From Mytilisepta virgata (taxonomy: Eukaryota; Mollusca; Bivalvia; Mytilida; Mytilidae): a stretch of 64,000 nt of DNA. Position numbers and translations under genes: made by a program. This document shows, piece after piece, positions 44,320 to 57,111 of the stretch (the first letter of the stretch is position 1; every line of letters starts with the position of its first letter). The DNA is taken from assembly GCA_028015205.1 (NCBI GenBank), contig CM051519.1:79877539-79941538 (forward strand). Reading direction: 5' to 3'. The notes below the pieces were generated by a model that had not been told where the DNA came from, did no database searches, and saw only the letters and a program-made list of their open reading frames with translations.

Positions 44320-44985
44320 ATGATATGATGTATAAATCTAGTATTTTGTACTTCATAAATTTGTCTTTTTTCCACAGAAAACGCCAATTTTAATAATTAG
44401 TATAAAAAATGTTCTAAGGTTCACGTATTGCCTTTTTTTTTTTTTTTAAAGCAACTTGTTTCTCCTTTTGAAAATAATGATTGTTGATACTGCAACAGAC
44501 AGTGTTTATTGTATCCGGCTCTATACAGTCTATACAGTGAGGAGACTCTTCGACGTAGAGATATCCAAGAAAACTCATCATACAAAAAAAAAAAAAAAAA
44601 ACCGTAAATCCAAAAGTTATATTATATTCTCAATTGTGAAGATCCTGATATATTAAACGTTGTTATAGATAATCGTGGTTTATATATTTATAGTGAATGT
44701 TTTCTGTCATGTAACAGCAGTTGTCTACAATTTTCTATCAATCAAATCCCTCTTCAATGTGTTTTGTTACTCTGTTACAGATTTCCCCTTAATTTCCGTT
44801 AATTGGCTAATAAACATTATCTTATCTACCATTAATAAAAAAAAACTAAGGTACAGTTATTTGTATTTATGTATTCTTGTGACGCGGAGGTTTGGCTTCT
44901 CCAGTATGCCGTTTTCTGTGACGTTTGTGCTCCGTTCAGATGGAACGAATATCATTGATACATATTAATATAAAATTTCAGGGCT
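43800..44985. other. A+T-rich DNA with A and T homopolymers, no gene seen
   Basis: T13-14 near 44434 and A18 near 44584 are the only simple features. The small ORFs have no recognisable content. Confidence 0.5.
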
Positions 44986-45062
44986 AACGGACTCAGTGCG
45001 AATAGGTATCAGGCCGAACGGGCGCAGAGCGAACAGGTATTAGGGCGAACGTGAATTAGGGC
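44985..45062. repeat. Short imperfect direct duplication, about 34 bp
   Basis: GTGCGAATAGGTATCAGGCC and GAGCGAACAGGTATTAGGGC are two diverged copies with CGAACG behind each. Confidence 0.6.
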
Positions 45063-46390
45063 AAACAAACCCGGATTCTTTAGATACACACAACTATGGC
45101 TGAAAATTGCATTTCGAATAAATACTGGCTATGAAAGAGATCGAAAATTGGCTCAGAGCAGATTTTACAGTTGTACGTGTATATAATTAATAACATTCCT
45201 TGATTTTTAAAATAAAACAGAATAATGTGAATATTTAACATTATCAGTTGTTATGCATGAGAGCGATAAGAAGGCGTGTGAGCAATACAGGAACCTCTAG
45301 TTGTTCTCCAAGGCCGCCACCAGCGTCGACGGAATTGGTTGACAATTTACCATTTAAGTTCTTCTGAAGAACTGTTAAATAGATTGATGTCAAATTGTCA
45401 GAAGTGTATATTTACTATATCATACATCCTTGGTGCCGTTTCGCTAACAAACATGGCTGCCAGGCGCCGATGGGGACGTTTCTAATTTTAAAAAATCTCA
45501 GAAACTACTTGACCCAAGTTTTTTTTAATTTTATACTGATCGGAAATCCAAGATGGTCGCCAGCGTAGGATTTCTTCAGTATTCGAACATATGAGAAATG
45601 TATTTAAATTTTTTTAGGAAGATGCATTGAAAAGATTAAAATCAACCCTTTTCCAAAATTATCTTTATAATATGTTCAACAATTTATTGTAACTGTAACT
45701 AATTGTTATGAATTAGAAATAGGTGGACGTGTTATACAAGCATCTGACAAAATCACAAATAAAAACGTCCAGGAAGAATTTACGAAATTAAGAAAAAAAC
45801 TAAACTTTGTCATGTCCCCATTTTCTTCTTTTGTCATTCTTCATTTAATAAAAGTATGATGCATACATCATAATACACCACAACACATTATATAACGTAA
45901 TATAAAAGATCTTTGGATCAGTTGAGCTAGTAATGTTGACTGCAGGTATGTTCACTGTCATTATCTGCTATCCCCTAACATTCTAGTTTTGTACATAAAC
46001 AAGACCAATCACGATTATGGACATTATCGCTGACAATCATAGTTGACCAGATCCAAAATACGAGATGCCCATGTTTTTGTGCATTGTTGAAAACGGTCCA
46101 ACAAGTGAAATAACTCCGAAACTCTGTCTTTAAGAAAGGTGCACATCTTCAATATGCATCGAATGAATATGTACATTTCAATGCTGTGTCAGGACAAGAG
46201 ATGAGACACTTGAAAAATATTTTTTCACTTTATAATGATTATTATGGGTTAACTGAACACGAGGTATAGGTCAGGTGGAATTTTCAAAAAGCCATAAATA
46301 TCTCATGAGGAATATACTAATACAGACCAAATACATTTGAGCTATCTCTTACAATCAGTGAGAAAACGGGCCTGTGCGTGGAAATGAGAC
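45063..46390. other. Intergenic DNA, no gene seen
   Basis: Nothing with convincing coding or repeat structure, apart from isolated fragments such as CAAGATGGTCGCCAGCGTAGG that recall repeat cores further right. Confidence 0.5.
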
Positions 46391-46404
46391 CAAGGCCAGG
46401 TTCC

Positions 46405-46960
46405 ATATGAATTTCCGATCGGCACAAAAAACATACTTTTTGTAGAGGTTCATCCAGTGCTTGTTCATACATAAAAACAATTCAATTGGTTTGGTAGTTT
46501 CCGACCAGAAGACCTTTATACAAATTTCTCCATAGGGTCCAAAGTTAAACTTAGTCTGGCTGTGGCGGCCATCCTGAATTTCCGATCGGCATAAAAAACA
46601 TACATTTTGTAGAGGTTCATCCATAGATAATCCATGCAACAAATAAATTCAATTGGCTCAGTAGTTTCTGACAAGAAGAGCTTTGAAGATAAGTTCAATC
46701 AGAATGAATTATCTGCCCCTGGTAGCCATTTTGAATGTCCAATCGGCACAAAAAACATAAATTTTGTACAGAACCACACAATTAACATTCCTGCCAAGTT
46801 TGGTTCAATTTGGACTGGTGCTTTCAGAGAAGATGAAAATGTGAAATGTGGACGGACGATGGACGCAAAGTGGTGGCAAAAGCTCACAGCTAAAACCAAG
46901 CATTATGAGAGTATTGCTGAGCAATACAATGTCCCCTACCAGCTTGGGCTGCGAGAAAAC
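46405..46960. repeat. Three diverged copies of a 160-bp repeat core
   Basis: CCGATCGGCA or CCAATCGGCA followed by an AAAAAACATA-like stretch recurs near 46416, 46580 and 46740. Next comes a GGACGGACGATGGACGCAAA stretch, which in related elements lies just before the 3' end. Probably a decayed pearl-like element without intact ends. Confidence 0.65.
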
Positions 46961-47122
46961 ACACCAAATGCTCCTTGACTATGTGAATCGGGTGCGGATA
47001 ATATGGAGAGTGATTCTTAAAATCCTGAAACTATGTTTGTACTACCCACACAATAATTACCCGATCAGCCTGAAACTCAGAAATGTTCTATAGCTCATCA
47101 TTATAAGCTCACATACTAAAAA

Positions 47123-48084
47123 CAAGAGGCTCAGTGGGCTCAGTGTGTATCGCTCACCTGGCAGTCACAAACTTTTGATTTGATTTGACAGACTAGACTG
47201 ATTTCTGGAAACTTTGTAAATGATCTTCTATAAATGCTTCATACCAAGTACAAGTTCATTGGCCAAAAGGTTTCAGAGGAGAAGATTTAAATTTCGACCA
47301 AGGTTTCTGGCGGCCATTTTGTTTCACGGACTAGAAAGATTTATGCAAAGTTTGTAAAGGACCTTCCATAGATGCTCCATACCAAAAATCAGTTCATTTG
47401 GCTTTACGGTTTCAGAGGAGAAAAATTTTTAAATTTCGACCAATCAGAACATGTAAATGCTCATGACGGCCATTTTCTTTCACGGACAGGGATGATTTAT
47501 GCAATCTTTGTAAAGGACCTTCCATAGATGCTCCATACCAAAAATCAGTTCATTTGGCTTTACGGTTTTAGAGAAGTTTTAAATTTCGACCAATCAGAAC
47601 ATGTAAATGCTAATTGCAGCCATTTTTTATCACGTACCGGGATTATTTATGCATATTTTGTAAAGGACCTTCCATAGATGTTCCACATCAAAAATCAATT
47701 CATTTGGCTTTACGGTTTCAGAGGAGAAGTTTTAAAATTCGACCAATCACAACATGTAAATGCTCATGGCGGCCATTTTGTTTCACGGACCGGGATGAAT
47801 TATGCAAACTTTGTAAAGAACCTTCCATAGATGCTCCATACCAAAAAATCAGTTCATTTGGCTTTACGGTTTCAGGGAAGAAGTTTTAAATTTTGACCAA
47901 TCAGAACATGTAAATGCTCATGGCGGCCATTTTGTTTCACGGACCAAGATGATTTATGCAAACATTGTAAAGGACCTTCCGTAGAAGCTACAGACCATGT
48001 TTCGGTTCAACAGGTCCTGGGGTTTCAGAGGAGAAGATGAAAATGTAAAAGTTTACAGACGGACGGCCTTTGGACAGGTGAGCT
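47123..48084 (+). mobile_element. Non-autonomous element with 153-bp tandem core (CAAGAGGCTC family)
   Basis: Starts CAAGAGGCTC and ends GACAGGTGAGCT. The 5' subterminal GCTCACCTG (about 47152) is the reverse complement of the 3' end CAGGTGAGC. The core has about five copies of a 153-bp unit marked by GGCCATTTT near 47310, 47467, 47619, 47772 and 47926, followed by a short ACGG stretch. It interrupts a second repeat whose copies continue on both sides (47000-47122 and 48085-48410), at an A run. No protein is encoded. Confidence 0.75.
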
Positions 48085-48410
48085 AATAAGATCACCTGGT
48101 AAAAGGGTTTACAAAACAGTAATTCCTATTTCCAAGGGCAATAACTCTCACAATCAGCGTATCTGTAGCTCATCATCATAAGCTCATATACCAAAAATAT
48201 GAATATTTAGTAGAAGGGTTTGCAGAAAAATTCTGGAAAACAATTTTTTGGGGCAACAATTTCTATTTCCAAGGGCAATAACTCTCACAATAATCATCTG
48301 ATCAGCATTAAAGTCAAAATTGATCTGTAGCTCATTATAAGCTCAAATACCAAAACTAAGATCATTTGGTAAAAGGCTTTCGTAAAAAAACAGTCTGGAA
48401 AACGATTATT
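48085..48410. repeat. Host repeat of about 170 bp, interrupted by the element at 47123
   Basis: AAGGGCAATAACTCTCACAA occurs near 48137 and 48273, and TAGCTCAT..ATAAGCTCA near 47091, 48174 and 48324. These are diverged copies of one tandem unit. Confidence 0.65.
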
Positions 48411-49460
48411 TTGGCGTTGCAAGTAGGGAACTGATAAAATGCTCCCAAATGTCCACTTTTCTTATAGATGTTGGATGAAAATCTTTTAATTAAGTTTAAT
48501 TGTCACACAATCATGCAAATAACAACAGATAGGTTTCGAAAACAAAATCAATTGGAAGTGTCTACCTGCAAATAAGAGAATTTTTAGCATCCACTGTTCT
48601 CAGTTTTCATAACACTTTTAAATAGTTATCTACCATTGTAAGATTTATCTTTGAGGGTACATGTAGTGGATTATTCTATATTGACCTAATTAGCAAAAAA
48701 TCGGTTTTATTTTATTTCTTGAGAGAAATGCATAACTTTTTAGTCGCGTGGTTGTTTCTATGACACAAACCCCAATTTCCATTCTTACTATTATATTAAA
48801 TGACGGTCTTGTCTAGAACACTACAGAAGCGTGAACAAGCCTGATATAAAGTTTTGCTATAAAACTGTGGTGAAAACTCCTCTAGGGAAATACACAAGCA
48901 ACAAGAAATAAAATGCTCCGCTGGGCGCAGCTAGATACGACCGCAGATGTTGAACCCTGAATAGTTGGGGCAATTATGAACACAACATTCAAGCTTGATA
49001 CAATACTGAATTTGGGTTGTGAATAAATATTTGACACAGCATAGGTTTCTGACACAGAATGAATGTTGTCTAAGAACTTAAAAAATTTTTAATTTACCTA
49101 TTCAAACCATATCAGTATTATTTGTTTTTATATATAAATCAGAAATAACCAATTTAAAATTTAAAATTGGGCACACATATCAATTTCTTGCTATTGCGCA
49201 ATACTGTGCAATTGAAAATTTCTTGAAATATTTGACACATAATAGGTTTCTGACACATAATAGGTTTCTGACACAGAATAACTGAAATAAAGAACTTAGA
49301 ATTGGTGATATGATTTGAATTTATATTCAATTTTTTGCTTCTTGTGCAATACAATATGCTGTGGAGAATTGCCCCCCCCCAAAAAAAAAAATTACCCCTT
49401 TTTTAGCTTTAATTTTGGACCCCGATTTGGACCAACTTGAAAACTGGGCTCATAATAAAA

Positions 49461-50522
49461 CAAGAGTTGACACACAAAAATGTCTCGCCTGTCGGGTATT
49501 TCTAATGAAAGTAAATGCTATCAAACATATTGCATACAATATTCGAAAAACAGGCCAAAACACAAAAACTATAACCACTGAACCATGAAAATGAGGTCAA
49601 GGTCAGATGACACCTGCCAGTTGGACATGTACACCTTACAATCCTTCCATACGCCAAATATAGTAGACCTATTGCATATAGTATTTGAAAAACAGGCCAA
49701 AACACAAAAACTTAACTATAACCACTGAACCATGAAAATGAGGTCAAGGTCAGATGACACAAGCCAGTTGGACATGTACACCTTACAATCCTTCCATACA
49801 CCAAATATAGTAGACCTATTGCATACAGTATTCGAAAAACAGGCCAAAACACAAAAACTTAACTATAACCACTGAACCATGAAAATGAGGTCAAGGTCAG
49901 ATGACACCTGCCAGTTGGACATGTACACCTTACAATCCTTCCATACACCAAATATACTAGACCTATTGCATACAGTATTCGAAAAACAGGCCAAAACACA
50001 AAAACTTAACTACAACAGCTGAACCATGAAAATGAGGTCAAGGTCAGATGACACCTGCCAGTTGGACATGTACAACTTACAATCCTTCCATACACCAAAT
50101 ATACTAGACCTATTGCTTATAGTATCTGAGATATGGACTTGACCACCAAAAGTTAACCTTGTTCACTGATCCTTGAAATTGGGTCGAGGTCAATTGAAAA
50201 CTGTCTGACGGGGATGAGGACCTTGTTAGGTACGCACATACCAAATATAGTTATCCTATTACTCATAATAAGAGAGAAATTAACATTACAAAAAATCTTA
50301 ACTTTTTTTTCAAGTAGTCACTGAACCATGAAAATGAGGTCAAGGACAATGTACATATGACAGACGGAAAGTTCGTAACATAAGGCATCTATATACAAAG
50401 TATAAAGCATCCAGGTCTTGCACCTTCTAAAATATAAAGCTTTTAAGAAGTGAGTTAACGCCGCCGCCGCTGGATCACCATACCTATGTCAAGCTTTCTG
50501 CGACTAAAGTCGCAGGCTCGAC
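49461..50522 (+). mobile_element. Nested non-autonomous element with 147-bp tandem core (CAAGAGTTGAC family)
   Basis: Starts CAAGAGTTGACAC after TAATAAAA and ends GCAGGCTCGAC before AAAAACTAAG; in neighbouring uninterrupted copies TAATAAAA runs directly into AAACTAAG, so the borders are precise. Subterminal TGTCTCGCCTG mirrors the end CAGGCTCGACA imperfectly. The hairpin CTGCGAC/GTCGCAG with loop TAAA stands just before the 3' end. The core has four copies of a 147-150-bp unit marked by AGGTCAAGGTCAGATGAC (about 49591, 49741, 49887, 50036). Confidence 0.75.
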
Positions 50523-50527
50523 AAAAA

Positions 50528-51568
50528 CTAAGTACATGTTTAGATTCAGCATATCAAAGAACCCCAAGAATTCAATTTTTGTTAAAATCAAACTAAGTTT
50601 AATTTTGGACCCTTTGGACCTTAATGTAGACCAATTTGAAAACGGGACCAAAATTAAGAATCTAAATGCACGGTTAGATTCGGCATATCAAAGAACCCCA
50701 TAAGTTCAATTTTCGATGAAATCAAACAAAGTTTAATTTTGGACCCCGATTTGGACCAACTTGAAAACTGGGCCCATAATAAAAAAACTAAGTACATGTT
50801 TAGATTCAGCATATCAAAGAACCCCAAGAATTCAATTTTTGTTAAAATCAAACTAAGTTTAATTTTGGACCCTTTGGACCTTAATGTAGACCAATTTGAA
50901 AACGGGACCAAAAATTAAGGATCTAAATGCACGGTTAGATTCGGCATATCAAAGAACCCCAATAGTTCAATTTTCAATGAAATCAAACAAAGTTTAATTT
51001 TGGACCCCGATTTGGACCAACTTGAAAACTGGGCCCATAATAAAAAAACTAAGTATATGTTTAGATTCAGCATATCAAAGAACCCCAAGAATTCAATTTT
51101 TGTTAAAATCAAACTAAGTTTAATTTTGGACCCTTTGGACCTTAATGTAGACCAATTTGAAAACGGGACCAAAAATTAAGAATCTAAATGCACGGTTAGA
51201 TTCGGCATATCAAAAACCCCATAGTTCAATTTTCGATGAAATCAAACAAAGTTTAATTTTGGACCCCGATTTGGACCAACTTGAAAACTGGGCCCATAAT
51301 AAAAAAAAAACTAAGTACATGTTTAGATTCAGCATATCAAAGAACCCCAAGAATTCAATTTTTGTTAAAATCAAACTAAGTTTAATTTTGGACCCTTTGG
51401 ACCTTAATGTAGACCAATTTGAAAACGGGACCAAAAATTAAGAATCTAAATGCACGGTTAGATTCGGCATATCAAAGAACCCAAATAGTTCAATTTTCAA
51501 TGAAATCAAACAAAGTTTAATTTTGGACCCCGATTTGGACCAACTTGAAAACTGGGCCCATAATAAAA
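50528..51568. repeat. 261-bp tandem repeat, four copies
   Basis: Copies start at 50528, 50788, 51049 and 51311 with CTAAGTACATGTTTAGATTC or a close variant. Each unit is itself two diverged halves of about 130 bp, each containing a GATTC(A/G)GCATATC motif and a TTTAATTTTGGACC motif. Related partial units occur at 53337-53560, 59735-59925 and 60520-61010. Confidence 0.85.
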
Positions 51569-53333
51569 CAAGAGGCTCACCAGAGCCTGTATCACTCACC
51601 TGGAGTCTGGTTTTCATTGGACAATTAATCAACTATTTGACCAAGTTTGTTGCAATTGGTTCAATTGTCCAGGGAAAATTTGTTTAAGATTTATTTTTCA
51701 TAAGGTTTAATGTTAAAATATGTTCCCTGATGGTGGTAGTCCTGGAAGGAAGTTGATAAAATTGACCAGGAATAAGGGTGAACCTTAAATAAATGTAACA
51801 GAACCCGACCTCAAATTACACAAACCAATAACTCCTAAATAGAATTTGGGAATCCCTTCAAAATTTCAGGGTATGTAGATCTCAACATGGCAAACATTTT
51901 TCAAATTTACATTTCACTTCTATCTCAAATAGTTTTGGAGATAAATGACGAAAAATGTTAAATTTTGAAAATTTGACGAAAAAAGGGCAATAACTCCTAA
52001 ACGGGTTGTGGAATTTCCTTCAAAATTTCAGGGTAAGTAGATCTCGTCATGCTGAACAATTTTACCCCATGCCAGATTTTCGATATCTGTAACGGTTTTT
52101 AAGTTATAAGCCAAAAACAACACATCCACCCGTATATTCTATTTTTAGCTACGACAGCCATGTTTTATGTCAGATCAAAATAAATTGAGGATCGTTTGTA
52201 GAGGACATGTCATAGTTCATTCCTATTAAGTTTCAAACCAATTGGCCCAGCGGTTTCAGAGGAGAAGATTTTTGAATGTTAAAATTTTGAAAATTTGATG
52301 AAAAAAGGGCAATAACTCCTAAATAGGTTTTGGAATTTCCTTCAAAATTTCAGGGTAGGTAGATCTCGTCATGCTGATCAATTTTACCCCATGTCAGATT
52401 TTCGATATCTGTAACGGTTTTAGAGTTATTAGCAAAAAACAGTAATTTACCCCTATGTTCTATTTTTAGCAACAGTGGCCATATTTTTCATCGGATCAAT
52501 ATAAATTGAGGATCGTTTGTAGAGGACATGTCATAGTTCATTCCTATTAAGTTTCAAACCAATCAGCCCAGCGGTTTCAGAGGAGAAGATTTTTTAATGT
52601 TAAAATTTTGAAAATTTGATGAAAAAAGGGCAATAACTCCTAAATGGGTTTTGGAAATTCCTTCAAAATTTCAGGGTAGGTAGATCTCGTCATGCTGATC
52701 AATTTTACCCCATGTCAGATTTTCGATATCTGTAACGGTTTTTGAGTTATTAGCAAAAAACAGCAATTTACCCCTATGTTCTATTTTTAGCAACAGTGGC
52801 CATGTTTTTCATCGGATCAAAATAAATTGAGGATCGTTTGTAGAGGACATGTCATAGATCATTCCTATTAAGTTTTAAACCAATCGGCCCAGCGGTTTCA
52901 GAGGAGAAGATTTTTGAATGTTAAAATTTTGAAAATTTGACGAAAAAAGGGCAATAACTCCTAAATGGGTTTTGGAATTTCCTTCAAAATTTCAGGGTAG
53001 GTAGATCTCGTCATGCTGATCAATTTTACCCTATGTCAGATTTTCGATATCTGTAACGGTTTTTGAGTTATTAGCAAAAAACAGCAATCTACCCCTATGT
53101 TCTATTTTTAGCAACAGTGGCCATGTTTTTCATCGGATCAATATAAAATGAGGATCGTTTGTGGAGGACATGTCATAGAACATTCCTATTAAGTTTCAAA
53201 CCAAACGGCCCAGCAGTTTCAGAGGAGAAGATTTTTAAAGAAAAGTTTACGACGGACAGACGGACGGACGGACGGACGGACGACGGACGAAAAGTGATGG
53301 CAAAACCTCACATGGCCTTTGGCCAGGTGAGCT
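51569..53333 (+). mobile_element. Nested pearl-like element with 321-bp tandem core and (ACGG)n
   Basis: Starts CAAGAGGCTCACCAGAGCC (5-bp stem GGCTC/GAGCC) and ends GGCCAGGTGAGCT. The 5' subterminal CTCACCTGG is the reverse complement of the 3' CCAGGTGAG, and TGGCC/GGCCA forms a hairpin just before the end. The core has four copies of a 321-bp unit, marked by GGGCAATAACTCCTAA near 51985, 52306, 52628 and 52948. An (ACGG)n microsatellite at 53250-53289 follows. It lies in the same A run of the host 261-bp repeat as the element at 49461. Core plus tetranucleotide tract match the plan of bivalve 'pearl' elements. No transposase is encoded. Confidence 0.78.
53250..53289. repeat. (ACGG)n microsatellite
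   Basis: About ten tetranucleotide copies with small imperfections, inside the pearl-like element. Confidence 0.9.
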
Positions 53334-54118
53334 AAAAACTAAGTACATGTTTAGATTCAGCATATAAAAGAACCCAAAGAATTCAATTTTTGTTAAAATC
53401 AAACTAAGTTTAATTTTGGACCCTTTGGACCTTAATGTAGACCAATTTGAAAACGGGACCAAAAATTAAGAATCTAAATACACGGTTAGATTCGGCATAT
53501 CAAAGAACCCCAATAGTTCAATTTTCGATGAAATCAAACAAAGTTTAATTTTGGACCCTTTTGGCCCCTAATTCCTAAACTGTTGGGACCAAAACTCCCA
53601 AAAACAATCCCAACCTTCCTTTTGTGGTCATAAACCTTGTGTTAAAATTTCATAGATTTCTATTTACTTATACTAGAGTTATTGTGCAAAAACCAAGAAA
53701 AATGCTTATTTGGGCCCTTTTTAGCCCCTAATTCCTAAACTGTTGGGACCAAAACTCCCAAAAACAATCCCAACCTTCCTTTTGTGGTCATAAACCTTGT
53801 GTTAAAATTTCATAGATTTCTATTTACTTATACTAGAGTTATTGTGCGAAAACCAAGAAAAATGCTTATTGGGCCCTTTTTTGGCCCCTGATTCTTAAAC
53901 TGTTGGGACCAAAACTCCCAAAATCAATCCCAACCTTCCTTTTGTGGTCATAAACCTTGTGTTTAAATTTCATAGATTTTTATTAACTTATTCTAAAGTT
54001 ATAGTGCGAAAACCAAATGTCTTTGGACGACGACGCTGACGACGGACGACGGACGACGACGCCGCCAACGTCATACCAATATACGACTGCAAAAATTTTG
54101 CGGTCGTATAATAAAAAT

Positions 54119-54180
54119 TGAAGGGCTTTGTTGGGTGCAGCATGATACGACAGCAACATGTCTTTTTTTTGGCACCTTTA
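54119..54180 (+). repeat. Possible left end of another composite element
   Basis: GGGCTTTGTTGGGTGCAGC and then ATGATACGAC resemble the left ends at 48914 and 59476, and start right after the right end of the element at 48914-54110. Its own right end was not found. Confidence 0.5.
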
Positions 54181-55716
54181 ACCCCCTGTATCTCATGAAC
54201 TAGTGTAAAAGATATTTATATTTGTTGACATACTACTGAAAGTACTGATCAAGATGAATTAAAAGACAAGATCTCCAAAGAAGTCGGATGAGAATAAAAA
54301 ATTTTATGTAAATTGTTAACTTCTCAGATACAACAAAAGATAGAAAAAAAATCGTTGGCATACTAATGAAAGCACTCAAAAATCTCCATTGAAATAAGAT
54401 GAAAAATAAAATTTAAATTTCAAGGCACACTGCTTTTATCTCAAAACTGTAAATGATAGAAGAAATCTGTGACAAACTACTTTGGGCAATACAGGTAAAA
54501 ACATGGAAAAACTTGAAAATTGTGATTTAGCAAAATGAAAGGAGTTTAATAGCAGTGGAACAATTTTGAGCGACAGACAAGGGTAAAATCTACTAAATAA
54601 TTCGATTAGTCTTAAACTTGGGACAACAAAAAATGTTAAAACATTGTCAATTTTCATCTTGTCAATAAAAATCAAATAAAACTGGTCCTTGGATTTACCA
54701 ATGCCTTTAAAAAAGTAAAAGATAAATATCAATCTTCATTCTGAAAGTGGATCAATTTATTTACAATAATTTTACTCCTGTACAGAAGTATTAAGTAATT
54801 AATTATGACATCTTCACTTACAATTCATTTAGATATACATACACACAGTAATATCTTTACTGATCATCACTTAAATACAAATATTAATATTTATATACAT
54901 GTATATATACACAGATATATATTACAAGATGTCCTATTGTACTCATTGTTGAAATTATGTATAAAATGACATAAAAAATATCATGATTTACTATGCACAT
55001 ATATACTAGAAAGTATGAATACAAGTGGAAAGTAAAAATACACATTTATAAATAAATCCTTTCTTGCCCATCATTCAATATAAGTACATCAGATTTTAAA
55101 TTAAAAATACAATGCAAGACAATTATTATGTTAGTCGTATTTATTATAAGGTATGCTTCAAGTCAAACACCAGGAAATGAATAATGGAATAACTGCATTT
55201 CTTTACCATAGCAAGAAAACTCTGAAAGTTATTACTGGCTATTATTATAAGATGTTTCCATTCAGACAATTGAGAAAAATATGCTAGGGGATAGGAAAAA
55301 ATATTTATTTTCACAGGAAGAGAAAAAATTATAATCATATTAATTGCTATAAAAACATGTTCTCTGACAGAAAAAACATGATAATATTGTGTGCTAAACA
55401 AGAGGTTTAGGAAGTGGAATATAGCCTTAAAATTTGGTTCATTTGCATAAATTACAGTTATACAACTGTATTCAAAACTTTTAAAACTATAATACAAGGA
55501 TTAATTAATATGAGGATAAATAGTGCAATATTTTAAAAAAAATCTAATTTTCCAATACTTTAAAATAGAAAACTTAATCATCAGTTTGTACCATAGCATA
55601 GAATAATTTCTGGCCTTGGTATCACCTTTCCAAATATTGCAAGTGCCAATTCTGAACAAATTTTCCAATTATATATATGGACTACACTGACATCTCACAG
55701 CTTAAGGCAATTCTAA
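54181..55716. other. A+T-rich intergenic DNA, no gene seen
   Basis: A weak duplication (GACATACTACTGAAAGTACT near 54227 and GGCATACTAATGAAAGCACT near 54356) is the only structure. ORFs up to 117 residues on the minus strand show no family resemblance. Confidence 0.5.
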
Positions 55717-56721
55717 CAAGAGGCTCCCAAGAGCCAGAATCGCTCACCTGTTATATTTTGTGTAGATCTTGCATCATTGATTATTTTTGTTATTTAATGT
55801 ATACCGTCACAATTTTCTCCTTAATATTGACCTGTACAGCTAAAATATAGAACCCAAATAGATATGGTTGCTAGGGACTTTCTCATCGGTTGCTATGGAC
55901 TTTTTCAATGGCATTGACTCTTGACGTAATTTGACTTAAATAGGTAAATTGTATGGTCCTGAACCCAAATATATATGGTTGCTAGGGACTTTTTCATTGG
56001 TTGCTATGGACTTTTTCAATGACCTTGACTCTCGACCTTTCTTTTTGACTGGTACGGGTAAATTATAAGGTCCTTACCCCAAAGATATATGGTTGCTAGG
56101 GACTTTATGTCAGACCATTATTTTCTGTTTACATGTAACTAATCTTTCAAGGGCAAATACTCCTATAAGGGGTCAATTGACGATTTTGGTCATGTAGATG
56201 TTTGTAGATCTTACTTTGCCAAACATTTTTGCTGTTTACAGTTTGTCTTTATCTACAATAATATTCAAGTTAATAACCTAAAACTGCAAAATTTCCTTAA
56301 AATTAATAATTCAGGGGCAAAAACCCAAAAATGGGTTGACCGATTTGTCTAAAATTTTCATGGCAGGTAGATTTTGACCTCATAAACATTTTTACTATTG
56401 TCATATTTGCTCTAACTACTACCTGATGAACACTTTTACCCAACATCAGTTTTGCTCTAAATGCTTTAGTTTTTGAGATTTAAGCCCAAAACTGCAGTTT
56501 CCCCCCTATGTTCTATTTTTAGCCATGGCGGCCATGTTTCTCAATGGACAAGAAAATAAAACAAACTTTATTCTAGATACCAAAGAATCATTCAGAAAAA
56601 GTATGGCTGTAATTGGTTCAGTGGTTTCAGAGGAGAAGATCTTTGAAAACGTTTACGACAGACGGATGACGGACGCCAAGTGATGGCAAAAGCTCATATG
56701 TCCTTTTATGACAGTTGAGCT
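55717..56721 (+). mobile_element. Non-autonomous element, CAAGAGGCTC family, 115-bp core
   Basis: Starts CAAGAGGCTCCCAAGAGCC (stem GGCTC/GAGCC) and ends ATGACAGTTGAGCT. Subterminal GCTCACCTGT against terminal ACAGTTGAGC keeps the inverted pair with one mismatch. ATATGGTTGCTAGGGACTTT recurs near 55862, 55973 and 56089. The 3' part has a short ACGG-like stretch and the GGACGCCAAGTGATGGCAAA segment shared with the element at 51569. Confidence 0.72.
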
Positions 56722-57107
56722 GAAAAGGCCATTTGACATCAGAAGAATTTCAGACAAACTTTTCAGAAACCCGCAATGCAGTTCCATTGCAAGAATATTC
56801 AATGTAACAATTAAACTAACATAAATTCTCGTCTAGAAAGGGAGGGGGGTTGGGGGAGGGGGAGCAATCGAAGTAGCATACCCCTTCTCACCATAAAGAT
56901 TTAACTTAATTTACAAATGGCTAGGAATGTAACCAAATTTTGAATTGGTTAGTAGTGCATGTACAAATAAAGCAATTAACTTATAACTTGAGAGTTTGTT
57001 AATGTACAGTGTACACAATATAAACAAGAACAGAAATACTCCAATGTCAGCTTATAGGTTTCACAATGAGTGAGAATTAGATATCGCTTGATATCAAATT
57101 GAGTTGT
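56722..57107. other. Intergenic DNA, no gene seen
   Basis: Contains a G-rich stretch (GGGAGGGGGGTTGGGGGAGG, near 56840) and nothing else recognised. Confidence 0.5.
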
Positions 57108-57111
57108 TTAA

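Larger units (their letters stand above)
48914..54110 (+). mobile_element. Composite repeat element ending in a palindrome, carrying two nested insertions
   Basis: The left end (TGCTCCGCTGGGCGCAGC, then GATACGACCGCAG) matches the left end at 59476. The right end is a 31-base near-palindrome at 54080-54110, nearly the same as that at 61509-61539. The left subterminal ATACGACCGCA is the reverse complement of the terminal TGCGGTCGTAT. Inside lie a 261-bp tandem array (50528-51568), a half-unit after the second insertion, three copies of a roughly 160-bp unit beginning GGCCCCTAATTCCTAAACTG (53570-54000) and a GAC-rich stretch. Without the insertions at 49461-50522 and 51569-53333 its length is about 2.4 kb. 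The small minus-strand ORFs in it are repeat frames. Confidence 0.7.

Noticed and set aside
46634..46978. ORF of 114 residues
   Set aside because: It runs through a diverged tandem repeat core and the GGACGGACGATGGACG stretch, so it is repeat sequence.
50654..51434. Repeated minus-strand ORFs of 74-85 residues, again at 53247 and 60659
   Set aside because: They are frames of the 261-bp repeat; length 261 is a multiple of three, which keeps frames open without selection.
55144..55497. Minus-strand ORF of 117 residues
   Set aside because: Hydrophobic, low-complexity translation of A+T-rich DNA; neither family nor gene context.
56839..56864. G-rich stretch as G-quadruplex regulator
   Set aside because: Single, short and with no gene beside it.
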